From contig JAKZES010000017.1 in the NCBI GenBank assembly GCA_022548915.1, forward strand, positions 32,975 through 96,974: a DNA stretch of 64,000 nucleotides, in the 5' to 3' direction. The notes beneath the pieces were generated by a model. The model did no database searches and was not told the DNA's origin. It was given only the letters and a program-made list of their open reading frames with translations. Source of the DNA: Verrucomicrobiaceae bacterium E54 (GTDB lineage: Bacteria > Verrucomicrobiota > Verrucomicrobiia > Verrucomicrobiales > Akkermansiaceae). Shown here one piece after another: positions 39,507 through 48,859 of this stretch. Made by a program: the position numbers and the translations under genes. Every line of letters begins with the position of its first letter. Position 1 is the stretch's first letter.

Positions 39507-39896
39507 TCAAGTCGACGCGGTCACGGCTAGCGCATTCGCCGCGGCGTAGTCCGCTGCGTGGGTCAGGCTGATCATCACTGCGACGATTCCCTTGGATTCG
39601 GCAAAGCGTTTCCCGGCACCGGAAAGCAGCAGCCTGGGGGCACCGGAAGCGGCCCGCTGGACCTCCATGTCCAGCCACCCGAGGTCGGCGCCGATCCCGG
39701 TTCCGAAAGCCTTGGCCACCGCTTCCTTGGCACAAAAACGGGCCGCATAGTGCAGCGCCGGACGGGTGGCCGTCTCGCAATAGTCGCGCTCGGTTTCGGT
39801 GAAGACCTTCGCGGCAAAGCGACCGCCGTACTTGTCGAGCAACCGCTCGATGCGGTCGATTTCCACCACGTCGATACCGATCCCGAACACGCTCAT
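39507..39896 (-). CDS. acpS: Holo-[acyl-carrier-protein] synthase
   Basis: AcpS transfers 4'-phosphopantetheine from CoA to ACP. The 129-residue protein has both family motifs: GIGIDVVEIDRIERLL with the metal-binding Asp, and FCAKEAVAKAFGTGI with the Glu. The gene overlaps pdxJ by 4 bp, the classical pdxJ-acpS arrangement, and ends the leftward run from the FAH-family gene. Length and motifs fit the family well. Confidence 0.95.
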   Translation of the reverse strand: MSVFGIGIDVVEIDRIERLLDKYGGRFAAKVFTETERDYCETATRPALHYAARFCAKEAVAKAFGTGIGADLGWLDMEVQRAASGAPRLLLSGAGKRFAESKGIVAVMISLTHAADYAAANALAVTAST

Positions 39897-40633
39897 CCCG
39901 GGTACTGCGCCATGGCTGTTTTCATTTCCCTGACCGCCTCACCCATGCCCACCCGCATCGCCCGCGAGACGATCGCATGACCGATGTTCAACTCCGCCAG
40001 ATGAGGCACCTCGAACAAGGCCGGCAGGTTGCCATAGTTGATTCCGTGCCCGGCATTCACCTGAAGCTCCATCCCGGCACCGCAACGGGCGGCGTCGATG
40101 AGGCGCTCGATCTCGGCACTCCGCTCGTCTCCGAGCGCGTTGGCGAAGCAACCGGTGTGCAGCTCGATCATTTCACCACCGGTTTCCGCCGCGGCCTCGA
40201 CCTGGCCGACGTCCGGATCGATGAAAAGGGAAACCCGGATGCCGGCGGTCCTCAGGCGATCCACACAGGCCTTCACTTCATCCAGCCGTGACAGCACATC
40301 CAGCCCGCCCTCGGTCGTCACCTCCTCGCGACTCTCCGGCACCAGGCAGACGAACTCCGGCTTCAATTCCAGGGCCAGGGCGAGCATGCCATCGCTGACC
40401 CCCATCTCCAGATTCAGCGGCAGGGGGCACTGCTCCCGCAATTCGAAGGCATCCCGGTCCTGCATGTGGCGGCGGTCGCCACGGACGTGGATCGTGATGG
40501 AATCCGCGCCCGCCTCGGCCGCATCAAGCGCCGCCTGCAGGGGCGAGGGTTCGGCATTCGGCGAATCCGGCAGCAGCGCGTAGCGCGCCTGCCGCAGCGT
40601 CGCGACGTGGTCGATGTTGACTCCGAGAAGCAC
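39893..40633 (-). CDS. pdxJ: Pyridoxine 5'-phosphate synthase
   Basis: PdxJ condenses 1-deoxyxylulose 5-phosphate with 3-amino-2-oxopropyl phosphate to pyridoxine phosphate. The 246-residue TIM barrel shows [14 protein letters not shown] at the start, [30 protein letters not shown] and ELHTGCFAN, with [11 protein letters not shown] near the end. All are diagnostic. It overlaps acpS by 4 bp. Its start codon is 10 bp from a six-copy heptamer array that fills the gap to purH. Confidence 0.96.
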   Translation of the reverse strand: MLLGVNIDHVATLRQARYALLPDSPNAEPSPLQAALDAAEAGADSITIHVRGDRRHMQDRDAFELREQCPLPLNLEMGVSDGMLALALELKPEFVCLVPESREEVTTEGGLDVLSRLDEVKACVDRLRTAGIRVSLFIDPDVGQVEAAAETGGEMIELHTGCFANALGDERSAEIERLIDAARCGAGMELQVNAGHGINYGNLPALFEVPHLAELNIGHAIVSRAMRVGMGEAVREMKTAMAQYPG

Positions 40634-40643
40634 GCGCGAGTTT

Positions 40644-40685
40644 CAATCCGCATTCCGCATTCCGCAATCCGCATTCCGCATTCCG
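40644..40685 (-). repeat. Six-copy heptamer array between purH and pdxJ
   Basis: Six perfectly phased 7-bp units occupy the 53-bp intergenic gap: CAATCCG, CATTCCG, CATTCCG, CAATCCG, CATTCCG, CATTCCG. Only A/T changes at the third base occur. The array begins 2 bp from the purH stop. Confidence 0.9.
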
Positions 40686-40686
40686 C

Positions 40687-42228
40687 TCAGTGCCGGAAAT
40701 GGCGGTGCCCGGTGAAGACCATCGCCATGCCGGCCTTGTCCGCCGCCTCGATGACCTGCTGGTCATTCTTCGAGCCGCCCGGCTGGATGCACGCCGTGGC
40801 GCCCGCCTCCGCGGCCGCCTCGAGGCCGTCGGCAAAGGGAAACATCGCGTCGGATGCCACCACCGAGCCCTGAAGATCGAGGCCTGCCTCTCCGGCCTTC
40901 CACACGGCGATGCGGGAGGAGTCGACCCGGCTCATCTGGCCCGCCCCGATGCCCAGCGTGCGGTCGGCGCGGGCATAGACGATTGCGTTCGACTTGACGT
41001 GCTTGACCACGCGCCAGGCGAAACGCATCGCCCGCATTTCCTCCTCGGTCGGCGGCCGCTTGGTCACCACCTTGCTCTCGAGATTGTCGAGGCCGAGTGC
41101 GGCATGGTCGCGGTCCATGACCATGAACCCTCCCGGGCAGGAGCGGATGAGGGGCTGCTTCTTCGCCGAGAGATAGCCCTCGTTGAGCTTCATCAGGCGC
41201 AGGTTCTTCTTCTTCTGCAGCACCGCCCGTGCCTCCGGCTCGTAGTCCGGGGCGATGATCACGTCGGTGAAGATCTCGGAAATGATGCGGGCCACCCCCT
41301 CGGTGAGCGGGCGATTGCACACGATCACACCGCCGAAGGGTGCCTGGCGGTCGGTTTCAAAGGCCTTCTTCCAGGCCTCGCGCAGATCGTCGTCATCCTG
41401 GCCCACGCCGCACGGGTTGGTGTGCTTGAGAATGCCGATGGTCGGACGGACGAAGTCGAGGATGAGGTCGGCCGCCGCCTCGATGTCGAGAACGTTGGTG
41501 TAGCTCAGTCCCTTGCCCTGAAGCTGGCTGAAGCAACGGCCGAAGTCGCCGTAGAGCGCCGCCTTCTGGTGCGGGTTGTCGCCGTAGCGCAGTTCCTGGT
41601 CGAGCGACAGGCTCAGCGAGTAGCTGCAGCGGGTTCCGTCCTCGCACTTGCCGAGGAAGTTGGAGATCGCCCCATCGTATTCGGAGGTGCGGTGGAACAC
41701 CTTCACCGCCAGCTCCTCGCGCAGCCCGAGGGTGGTGTCTCCGGAGTGGGCCTTCATTTCATCGACGACCCGGGCGTAGTCGGCCGGATCGGTCACCACC
41801 GTGACGCTGTTGTAGTTCTTCGCCGCGCTGCGGAGCATCGAGGGTCCCCCGATGTCGATGTTTTCGATCGCATCCGAGAGCGTGACCCCCTCCTTGGCGA
41901 CGGTCTCCTCGAAGGGATAGAGATTCACCACCACCAGGTCGATGGGGGGGATGTCGTGATCCCTCGCCTGCTTGAGGTGCTCGTCGTCGTCGCGCTTGTG
42001 GAGCAGCCCGCCATGGACTTTCGGGTGCAGGGTCTTCACCCGACCTTCGAAAAGCTCGGGAGCCCCGGTGAACTCCGACACGTCGATCACCGGCAATCCC
42101 GCCTCGCGGAGAACCTTCGAGGTGCCGCCGGTGGAAAGCAGTTCGACCCCCATCTCGTGGAGGTCTTTGGCAAACTCGGCGAGACCGGACTTGTCGGAGA
42201 CGGAAAGAAGCGCGCGCTGGATGGACAT
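40687..42228 (-). CDS. purH: Bifunctional AICAR formyltransferase/IMP cyclohydrolase
   Basis: PurH performs the last two steps of IMP synthesis. The 513-residue protein starts at ATG 42228 ([16 protein letters not shown]). The N-terminal MGS-like cyclohydrolase domain includes STGGTSKVL and [20 protein letters not shown]. The formyltransferase domain has [23 protein letters not shown] and [15 protein letters not shown]. Length is normal. It lies 72 bp after the FAH-family gene on the same strand. Confidence 0.96.
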   Translation of the reverse strand: MSIQRALLSVSDKSGLAEFAKDLHEMGVELLSTGGTSKVLREAGLPVIDVSEFTGAPELFEGRVKTLHPKVHGGLLHKRDDDEHLKQARDHDIPPIDLVVVNLYPFEETVAKEGVTLSDAIENIDIGGPSMLRSAAKNYNSVTVVTDPADYARVVDEMKAHSGDTTLGLREELAVKVFHRTSEYDGAISNFLGKCEDGTRCSYSLSLSLDQELRYGDNPHQKAALYGDFGRCFSQLQGKGLSYTNVLDIEAAADLILDFVRPTIGILKHTNPCGVGQDDDDLREAWKKAFETDRQAPFGGVIVCNRPLTEGVARIISEIFTDVIIAPDYEPEARAVLQKKKNLRLMKLNEGYLSAKKQPLIRSCPGGFMVMDRDHAALGLDNLESKVVTKRPPTEEEMRAMRFAWRVVKHVKSNAIVYARADRTLGIGAGQMSRVDSSRIAVWKAGEAGLDLQGSVVASDAMFPFADGLEAAAEAGATACIQPGGSKNDQQVIEAADKAGMAMVFTGHRHFRH

Positions 42229-42300
42229 GAATGATCGGGAAAAGTGCACCCCCCGCGTACCTCTGCCCCGCCCCAGCGGCAAGTCCGGAGTCGCCCCCCC

Positions 42301-43152
42301 CTATCCCTGGACGATGCGCTGCCGCATCTCGCCGAGTCCCTCGATTCCGCAGGCGACCGAGTCGCCGGGTGCCAGGAATTTCGGTGGTTTCATTCCACCG
42401 CCGACGCCGCCCGGCGTTCCCGTGGCGATCACATCGCCGGGGAGCAGGCTCATGAAGCGGCTGATGTAGCTCACCAGGAAGGCGACGCCGAAGATCATGT
42501 CGCCGGTCCAGCCATTCTGCCGCATGGCCCCATTCACCTTGCACCACAGCCGCAGGCCCTGGGGGTCGGAGACCTCGCCCACCGGCGTCAGCGCCGGCCC
42601 CATCGGCGCGAAGCCGTCGCAGCTCTTGCCCTTGGTCCACTGCCCGCCCATCTCCTTTTGGAAGGCCCGCTCGGAATAGTCGCAGAAGACTGAAAATCCG
42701 GCGACGTAGTCCAGCGCCTCCCTTTCGGAGACCCGGCAGGCGGTTCTTCCGATCACCACCGCCAGCTCCACCTCGTAGTCCAGCTTCTCCGAACCCGGGG
42801 GCCGCGCCACGTCGTCGAAGGGCCCGCTCCACGCCGAACCGGCCTTCATGAAGATCACCGGCTCCGCGGGGACCTGGCCGCCGAGTTCCTTTGCATGGTC
42901 GGCATAATTCTGCCCCACGCAGACAATCTTCGAGGGCCGGTCGACCGGCGGACCGATCCGGACGTTGAGAGGCAACTCGTCCCCCTCGGGGCAGCCGTCC
43001 GCCACCCATGCCTCGAGCGCCTCCATTCCTCCAAAGGCGAAAAACCCCTCGTCGTAGTCATGAAACTGGCCGCTGGCGTCGACCCGGCGACCGTCATCCA
43101 GCAGCACGCCGGGCTCCTCGCGACCCGGCTCCCCGAAACGAATCAGCTTCAC
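42301..43152 (-). CDS. Fumarylacetoacetate hydrolase (FAH) family protein
   Basis: This 283-residue enzyme has the FAH fold. SKIVCVGQNYADHAKELG begins the catalytic domain, metal ligands lie in LDYEVELAVVIG, and WTKGKSCDGFAPMGP and PGDVIATGTPGGVG complete it. Family members hydrolyse or isomerise acylpyruvates, hydroxymuconates or sugar-acid intermediates. The substrate cannot be told from sequence, and the neighbours (purH, pdxJ) do not help. The GTG at 43152 (VKLIRFGEPG) is the best start; earlier in-frame sequence is not family-like. Confidence 0.88.
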   Translation of the reverse strand: MKLIRFGEPGREEPGVLLDDGRRVDASGQFHDYDEGFFAFGGMEALEAWVADGCPEGDELPLNVRIGPPVDRPSKIVCVGQNYADHAKELGGQVPAEPVIFMKAGSAWSGPFDDVARPPGSEKLDYEVELAVVIGRTACRVSEREALDYVAGFSVFCDYSERAFQKEMGGQWTKGKSCDGFAPMGPALTPVGEVSDPQGLRLWCKVNGAMRQNGWTGDMIFGVAFLVSYISRFMSLLPGDVIATGTPGGVGGGMKPPKFLAPGDSVACGIEGLGEMRQRIVQG

Positions 43153-43268
43153 GACAAACAGTCTAACGCACCCGCCCCGGCATGGCGAGTTCCTGAAACC
43201 GAAACGAACCACTTGGCCGCCGCCGCGCCGGAAGGTGAAACCAGGACCCCTGCAGTCCGGCCACGCGC

Positions 43269-43300
43269 CACTTTCCACTTTTTACTTTTTACTTTTCACT
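43269..43300 (+). repeat. Heptamer array upstream of tgt
   Basis: Units CACTTTC, CACTTTT, TACTTTT and TACTTTT, then a partial CACT, run head to tail. The array lies 29 bp before the tgt start, in the gap between divergent FAH-family and tgt genes, where promoters are expected. Confidence 0.8.
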
Positions 43301-43328
43301 CCCCCCGCCCCTATCCCCCGACCCGGCC

Positions 43329-44450
43329 ATGTTCGAAGTCCTTCACCGCGACCCCGCCAGCCAGGCCCGCACCGGCCGCATGCAGCTGGCCCACGGGGTC
43401 GTGGAAACACCGGTCTTCATGCCGGTCGGCACCCAGGGTTCGGTGAAGACGCTCCACCCCGACGAGCTCGACCTGCTCGGAGCCCAGATCATCCTCGGAA
43501 ACACCTACCACCTGTGGCTGCGGCCCGGCCACGAGCTGATCCGCGACTTCGGCGGGCTCCACGGCTTTTCCTCCTGGAGAAAGCCCCTGCTCACCGATTC
43601 CGGAGGCTTCCAGGTCTGGTCGCTCGCCAAGCTCCGCAAGATCACCGAGGAAGGCGTCCGCTTCCAGAATCACCTCGATGGCGCCAACATGCTGCTGACT
43701 CCCGAGCTGAGCATGGAGATCCAGGCCGCGCTCGGCTCCGACATCGCGATGCTTTTCGACGAATGCCCGCCCTATCCCTGCGAGAAAAGCTACGCCGCCG
43801 AATCGCTGGGCCTCACCACCCGCTGGGCCCGGCGCTGCAAGGACTGGATTACCGAGCACGACCCGCTCTCGGGCGGGGGTCCGCAAAGGCACTTCGGCAT
43901 CGTCCAGGGCTCGACCTGGGCCGAACTCCGCGAACAATCGGCCCGTGAACTGGTCGAACTCGATTTCGACGGCTACGCGATCGGCGGCGTCTCGGTGGGC
44001 GAGCCCGAAGAGGAGATGTTCCGGGCCATTGAGAACAGCGTGCCTTTCCTGCCCGAGGGCAAACCGCGCTACGCCATGGGCCTCGGCACCCCGCCCCAGA
44101 TTCTCGAGATGATCGGCCGTGGTGTGGACATGTTCGACTGCGTCATGCCGACGCGAGTCGCCCGCCACGGGCAGGCCTTCACGCTGGACGGGCCGATCCA
44201 CATCAAGAACGCCGAGTTCGAGCGGGACGGCGGGCCGCTGTGCGAGTCCGCCCATCCGCACGTCTCGGGGTTTTCGCGGGCCTACATCCGCCACCTCTTC
44301 CGGGCTGGTGAAATCCTCGCTTTGCGGTTGCTTTCCTTCCACAATCTGCATTTCCTCCTCGCCCTCGCCGACGGAGCGCGAACGGCCATCCGCGACGGAA
44401 ACTTCCTCGAATTCAAGGACTCATTCATCCGCCGATACACTCAGGCATGA
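43329..44450 (+). CDS. tgt: tRNA-guanine transglycosylase
   Basis: Tgt swaps guanine-34 for preQ1 in queuosine tRNAs. The 373-residue protein has the base-recognition segment LLTDSGGFQVWSL, AMLFDECPPYPC, GGVSVGEP and the nucleophile Asp in DMFDCVMPTRVARHG. The C-terminal zinc site is unusual: where the family has CxCxxC before SRAYL, this protein reads CESAHPHVSGFSRAYI, losing the canonical cysteines. The adjacent genes yajC and secDF follow the common tgt-yajC-secD-secF order; tgt overlaps yajC by 4 bp. Confidence 0.95.
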   Translation: MFEVLHRDPASQARTGRMQLAHGVVETPVFMPVGTQGSVKTLHPDELDLLGAQIILGNTYHLWLRPGHELIRDFGGLHGFSSWRKPLLTDSGGFQVWSLAKLRKITEEGVRFQNHLDGANMLLTPELSMEIQAALGSDIAMLFDECPPYPCEKSYAAESLGLTTRWARRCKDWITEHDPLSGGGPQRHFGIVQGSTWAELREQSARELVELDFDGYAIGGVSVGEPEEEMFRAIENSVPFLPEGKPRYAMGLGTPPQILEMIGRGVDMFDCVMPTRVARHGQAFTLDGPIHIKNAEFERDGGPLCESAHPHVSGFSRAYIRHLFRAGEILALRLLSFHNLHFLLALADGARTAIRDGNFLEFKDSFIRRYTQA

Positions 44451-44812
44451 ACACACACATCTTCCACAATCTCTTCATTCTCGCTCAAGGCGGCACCGGC
44501 TCCGGTGGCGGTGGCGGTCTCCTCGGCAATCCGCTGGTCATGATGGGCCTCATGGTCGTGATGTTCTACTTCCTGCTCATCCGGCCCCAGCAACGCCAGC
44601 GCAAGGAGCTCCAGAAGCGCATCGACGCCCTCCAGACCGGAGACCGGGTGGTCACCACGGCCGGCATCCACGCCATCGTCCACAACATCAAGGACAAGAC
44701 CGTGGTCCTGAAGCTCGCCGAGGGCACCATGGTCGAGTTCGACAAGCCGGCCATCGCCACGGTCACCAAGAAGAAGAGCGCCGAGGCCGGCGCTTCCAGT
44801 GACTCCAAGTAA
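44447..44812 (+). CDS. yajC: Preprotein translocase subunit YajC
   Basis: YajC is a small membrane partner of SecDF. The 121-residue protein has a Gly-rich N-terminus, one transmembrane helix (LVMMGLMVVMFYFLLI) and the diagnostic RPQQRQRKELQKRIDALQTGDRV, then a beta-rich tail VVLKLAEGTMVEFDK. It overlaps tgt by 4 bp and precedes secDF by 32 bp, a well-known operon. Confidence 0.95.
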   Translation: MNTHIFHNLFILAQGGTGSGGGGGLLGNPLVMMGLMVVMFYFLLIRPQQRQRKELQKRIDALQTGDRVVTTAGIHAIVHNIKDKTVVLKLAEGTMVEFDKPAIATVTKKKSAEAGASSDSK

Positions 44813-44844
44813 GCCCTCCGGGCCACGAGCACGCCTCCAATCCC

Positions 44845-47301
44845 ATGACCTCCTCCCTTCTCGCGCTCCAGATCGTCAGCGATCCCCTGGTTCTGTTTCT
44901 TTCCGGACTTTCGCTGCTGATCCTTTTCATCTGGTACTTCGCGACCGAATCGGACCGCCGCAAGCGCAACATCGGCTCCATCCTCGTTCTCGGCCTCTGC
45001 ACCCTGTGCATCCTGGCCCTGATCCCGCCGTCGAAGACGCTCCAGGGCGGCATCGACATCGTCGGCGGCTCGGCCTTCACCCTGCGGGTGCAGCCCAATG
45101 TCGATCCCGACACCAACGAGGTCATCCCGCTCACCGACCGCGACATGGACAATGCCATCGAGACGATCCAGAAGCGTCTCGACTCGGCGGGAACCGGGGA
45201 CCTCTCGATCGCCAAGAGTGGTGACGACACGATCATCCTGCAAATGCCGGGCATGGAGCCCGAGGCCGCCGAGGAGATCCGGGAAATCCTCCAGAAGGTC
45301 GCCAAGCTCGAACTTCGTGAGGTCAATCCCCAGAGCCAGATGCTGGCCAAGCAGGTCTATGACGGCGAGGAAGTCATCCCCGGCTTCAAGGCCTACAAGC
45401 ACGAAGGCGTGAACCGCGAGGGAGACCCTTTCACGGAATACCTCCTGCTGAACAACCGCACCGCCATCGACGGTGCCGACATCGCCGACGCCTGGCCCCA
45501 GACCCAGGGCACCGACCACCAGGTCGGCATCAAGCTCACCGGTGCCGGTGGCGAGAAAATGACCAACCTCACCAAGGACATGACCGCCGGATCCGACCGC
45601 ATCGCGGTGCTCCTCGACGACGTCGTGATCACCGCACCCGTGGTTCAGACCACGCCGCTTGGAAAGAATTTCGTGATTCAGGGTCAGGACAGCTTCGAGG
45701 AAGCCGGCACCCTTGCCAGCCAGCTCCTCAACCCGCTGGAGAACGCCCTCGTCATCGACGAGGAGCGCACGGTGTCTCCGAGCCTGGGTGAGGCCGTGGT
45801 CAAACAGGGCATCACCTCCGCCGCCATCGGCCTGGCCATCACGGCGGTCTTCATCCTGATCTACTACCGCACGGCCGGTCTCATCGCATTGACCGCCCTC
45901 GCGGTGAACTCGGTGCTGATCTTCGGCGCGATGGCGATGTTCGGCTTCACCTTCACCCTCCCGGGCATCGCCGGCATCATCCTCACCATCGGCATGGCGG
46001 TGGATGCCAACGTGCTCATCTACGAGCGATTGCGTGAGGAACTCAGCAGCGGCAAGTCGCTCAAGACCGCCATCGACACCGCCTACGAGAAGGCCTTCTC
46101 GGCGATCTTCGACTCCAACACCACCTCCCTCCTTACGGCGGTCATCCTCTTCTGGAAGGCGAGTTCCACGGTCGCCGGCTTCGCCGTCACGCTGACCGTC
46201 GGCCTGCTCGGTTCGATGTTCTCGGCGATTCTCGTCACGCGCGTCCTGTTCCGCTGGGCTCTCGACACCGGTGCCCTCAAGAACCTTTCCCTGCTCAACA
46301 TCTTCCGCTCCACCAACTGGGACTTCCTCGGCAAGCGCAAGGCGGCCTTTGCCCTCTCGACCCTTCTCTTCCTGGCCGCCGTCGGCGGCTTCGCCTGGAA
46401 ACAGAAGGACGCGCTCGGAGTCGACTTCACCGGCGGATCCATCCTCACCTTCACCTTTCCCCAGGATTCCAAGGGTGTGCGCCAGGCGGAGGCCGAGAAG
46501 GCGCTCCAGGATCTCGACACCGAGTCCAAGCCCATCATCCAGGAAGAGAACGTCCCGAACAGTGGAGAACTCCTCACCATCCGTTGCTCCACCGCGGACA
46601 CCACCAGGATCGAAGACACGCTGCGATCGGCCTTCCCCGTTCTTCAGGAGCGGACGCCGACGCTCGACCGCGACACCGGAAAGGACACGGGCAAAACGAA
46701 CTACGTGGTCGATGCCAGTACCGACACGGTTTCGGCAACGGCCGGTTCGGCCTTCCTCATCAACTCCTCGATCGCCCTCGGCCTCGGCCTGATTGCCATC
46801 CTCATCTACATCAGCATCCGCTTCGAATTCTCGTTCGCGCTGGGTGCCTTTGTCGCCGTGGTTCACGACGTCGTCCTCGCGGTGGGACTGGTGGTTCTTT
46901 TCGGCGGCGAACTCTCGCTCATCCACGTCGGTGCGATCCTCACCATCGCGGGTTACTCGATCAACGACACGATCATCGTCTTCGACCGGATCCGGGAATC
47001 GCTGCTCACCGAGCGGGGCAATATCAAGGACCTGATGAATCAGGCGATCAACGCCACCCTGTCACGGACCTTGCTGACCTCGCTGACCACGATCACCACG
47101 GTGGCGATCCTGGCGATCTTCGGGGGAGCCGCGCTGCGCGACTTCTCGACCATGATCCTGGTCGGCCTGGTGGTCGGCACCTACTCCTCGATCTTCGTTG
47201 CCGCACCGGTGGTGCTGTGGTGGAGCCGGGGCAAGGGCCGCAACCTCCGCCGCGAGGTGCTCGACGCCTCGCTCGCCGGCGAGACCGCTGCGAATACCTG
47301 A
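44845..47301 (+). CDS. secDF: Fused protein translocase subunit SecDF
   Basis: This 818-residue natural fusion of SecD and SecF uses the proton gradient to pull exported proteins. The SecD half has GGIDIVGGSAFTLRV, a large periplasmic P1 domain and GMAVDANVLIYERLREE. The SecF half starts near residue 490 (NIFRSTNWDFLGKRK) and includes GVDFTGGSI and INDTIIVFDRIRES. Twelve membrane segments are expected. Such fusions occur in Bacillus and in Verrucomicrobia. It is followed by repeat arrays and a terminator at 47398. Confidence 0.96.
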   Translation: MTSSLLALQIVSDPLVLFLSGLSLLILFIWYFATESDRRKRNIGSILVLGLCTLCILALIPPSKTLQGGIDIVGGSAFTLRVQPNVDPDTNEVIPLTDRDMDNAIETIQKRLDSAGTGDLSIAKSGDDTIILQMPGMEPEAAEEIREILQKVAKLELREVNPQSQMLAKQVYDGEEVIPGFKAYKHEGVNREGDPFTEYLLLNNRTAIDGADIADAWPQTQGTDHQVGIKLTGAGGEKMTNLTKDMTAGSDRIAVLLDDVVITAPVVQTTPLGKNFVIQGQDSFEEAGTLASQLLNPLENALVIDEERTVSPSLGEAVVKQGITSAAIGLAITAVFILIYYRTAGLIALTALAVNSVLIFGAMAMFGFTFTLPGIAGIILTIGMAVDANVLIYERLREELSSGKSLKTAIDTAYEKAFSAIFDSNTTSLLTAVILFWKASSTVAGFAVTLTVGLLGSMFSAILVTRVLFRWALDTGALKNLSLLNIFRSTNWDFLGKRKAAFALSTLLFLAAVGGFAWKQKDALGVDFTGGSILTFTFPQDSKGVRQAEAEKALQDLDTESKPIIQEENVPNSGELLTIRCSTADTTRIEDTLRSAFPVLQERTPTLDRDTGKDTGKTNYVVDASTDTVSATAGSAFLINSSIALGLGLIAILIYISIRFEFSFALGAFVAVVHDVVLAVGLVVLFGGELSLIHVGAILTIAGYSINDTIIVFDRIRESLLTERGNIKDLMNQAINATLSRTLLTSLTTITTVAILAIFGGAALRDFSTMILVGLVVGTYSSIFVAAPVVLWWSRGKGRNLRREVLDASLAGETAANT

Positions 47302-47336
47302 AGACGGCAGACATCAGACGGTCAGACATCAGACGG
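47301..47336 (+). repeat. Heptamer-like repeats after secDF
   Basis: Starting at the last base of the secDF stop, the units AAGACGG, CAGACAT, CAGACGG, CAGACAT and CAGACGG occur in a row, with a one-base slip (T) in the middle. Further degenerate units continue to about 47355. Confidence 0.65.
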
Positions 47337-47397
47337 CCAAACGGTCAACCATCAGCCTCTGGTCGGGAGTGAGGAATCAATACACCGAACGCAAAAA

Positions 47398-47422
47398 AGG
47401 CGGCCTTCCGGCCGCCTCTTTT
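47398..47422. terminator. Bidirectional terminator between secDF and rpmJ
   Basis: AGGCGGCC-TTCC-GGCCGCCT is a perfect 8-bp stem with a TTCC loop. Six A's precede it on the left and TCTTTT follows on the right, so it works for both convergent transcripts. Confidence 0.85.
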
Positions 47423-47423
47423 C

Positions 47424-47465
47424 GTTTGGAACTTGGAACTTCTGACTTGGAACTTCCGGTTTGCC
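47424..47465. repeat. Six-unit heptamer array near rpmJ
   Basis: Six 7-bp units follow the terminator: GTTTGGA, ACTTGGA, ACTTCTG, ACTTGGA, ACTTCCG, GTTTGCC. The reverse complement of ACTTGGA, rotated, is AAGTTCC, the same unit found at 62807-62841. Confidence 0.8.
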
Positions 47466-47500
47466 TGCCCTCCGAAGTCTTGGCGAAGGAGGGGAAGTCC

Positions 47501-47665
47501 CTACTTCACACCCTTCTTCGAAAGGCGGGTGCCCTTGGTCGCCCCCTGGCGGGCCTTGAACTTCGGGTTGGTCTTGCAGATCACGTAGGTCGTCCCCTTG
47601 CGCGACACGACCTGGCAATCGGTGTGGCGGCGCTTGGCGGAGGAAAGGGATGAGAGAACTTTCAT
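47501..47665 (-). CDS. rpmJ: 50S ribosomal protein L36 (zinc-independent type)
   Basis: This 54-residue L36 starts at ATG 47665. It shows the type B pattern [20 protein letters not shown] and [15 protein letters not shown]. The full zinc ribbon of the C+ form is not kept (first cysteine and final histidine replaced), which is normal for this paralogue, often induced under zinc limitation in other bacteria. A 13-residue tail ([13 protein letters not shown]) extends past the usual end. It converges with secDF and diverges from ruvB. Confidence 0.93.
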   Translation of the reverse strand: MKVLSSLSSAKRRHTDCQVVSRKGTTYVICKTNPKFKARQGATKGTRLSKKGVK

Positions 47666-47794
47666 GGCTCGAAATTGGTTGTCCCGCGGGCGGGGCGCGA
47701 ACTCTAGGCATCCCCCCTCCCTTGTAAAGGCGATTCTGAGAGGAAAAAGCGTGTTCATCCGTCCTCCCTGTGGTCATCTCGTCCCGCCGCGCCG

Positions 47795-48814
47795 ATGAGC
47801 GAGAATTTCTACCAGAAAGCCACCTCCGAGCCCTCCAGTTCGTTCGACATTTCCCTGCGCCCGCCGGTGTTTTCGGAGTTCATCGGGCAGGAGAAGGTCA
47901 AGGAGCGGCTGCTGCTCATGGTCGAGGCCGCCGCGAACCGCGGCGACGTGCTCGACCACGTGCTCCTCTCCGGACCACCCGGGCTCGGCAAGACGACCCT
48001 GGCCAACATCATCGCCCGCGCCGCCGGAACCCAGCTCCACACCACTTCCGGCCCGCAGATCGAAAAGGCCGGCGACCTGGCCGGCGTTCTGACCAACCTG
48101 CAGAAGGGGGATGTCCTCTTCATTGATGAGATCCACCGCCTCCACCCGGCCATCGAGGAATACCTCTATCCGGCGATGGAAGACTATCGTCTGGACATCA
48201 TCATCGATTCCGGCCCGTCGGCCCGCTCCATCCAGCTCAACCTCCCCCGCTTCACCCTGGTCGGTGCCACCACCCGCTCGGGCATGCTGACCGCGCCGCT
48301 GCGTTCGCGCTTCGGACTGGTCAACCGCCTCGACTACTACTCGGAAACCGAACTCGCGCAGATCATCGAGCGCTCGGCCGGCCTTCTCAACATCCCCGTG
48401 AACCCGGACGGCTCCCTTGAGATCGCGCGCCGCTCGCGTGGCACCCCGCGGGTCGCCAACGCCCTGCTGCGGTGGGTCCGCGACTACGCGGAGGTGCGCA
48501 GCGACGGCACCATCACCGGGCCGATCGCCGATGCCGCGCTGGCGATGATCGAGATCGATTCCGACGGTCTCGACGAGATGGACAAGCGCCTGCTCGAGGC
48601 CCTGATCTACAAGTTTTCCGGTGGTCCCGTGGGGCTTGGTTCCCTCGCGGTCGCCGTTGGCGAGGATGCCTCGACGCTGGAGGAAGTCCACGAGCCCTTT
48701 TTGATTCTCCAGGGATTCCTCAGCCGCACGCCCCGGGGCCGTGTGGCGCAACCCGCCGCCTACGAGAAAATCGGCGCGCCACCGCCACACGGAGGGCAGC
48801 CAACCCTGCTCTGA
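47795..48814 (+). CDS. ruvB: Holliday junction branch-migration helicase RuvB
   Basis: RuvB is the AAA+ motor of RuvABC. The 339-residue protein shows [18 protein letters not shown], Walker [17 protein letters not shown], Walker [12 protein letters not shown], sensor [20 protein letters not shown] and the winged-helix end RTPRGR. Length is normal. The next gene (Fur family) starts 45 bp downstream. ruvA and ruvC are not in this window. Confidence 0.96.
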   Translation: MSENFYQKATSEPSSSFDISLRPPVFSEFIGQEKVKERLLLMVEAAANRGDVLDHVLLSGPPGLGKTTLANIIARAAGTQLHTTSGPQIEKAGDLAGVLTNLQKGDVLFIDEIHRLHPAIEEYLYPAMEDYRLDIIIDSGPSARSIQLNLPRFTLVGATTRSGMLTAPLRSRFGLVNRLDYYSETELAQIIERSAGLLNIPVNPDGSLEIARRSRGTPRVANALLRWVRDYAEVRSDGTITGPIADAALAMIEIDSDGLDEMDKRLLEALIYKFSGGPVGLGSLAVAVGEDASTLEEVHEPFLILQGFLSRTPRGRVAQPAAYEKIGAPPPHGGQPTLL

Positions 48815-48859
48815 TTTCGGTTTCCCGTCACCCGGCTCCAGACTAGGATCCTCCACACC

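Noticed and set aside
40644..40685. CRISPR-like array
   Set aside because: The units are 7 bp, without spacers and without cas genes. The same applies to the other heptamer arrays.
44566..46926. A 786-codon minus-strand frame opposite yajC-secDF
   Set aside because: SecDF is certain on the other strand. The antisense protein is low-complexity and acidic.
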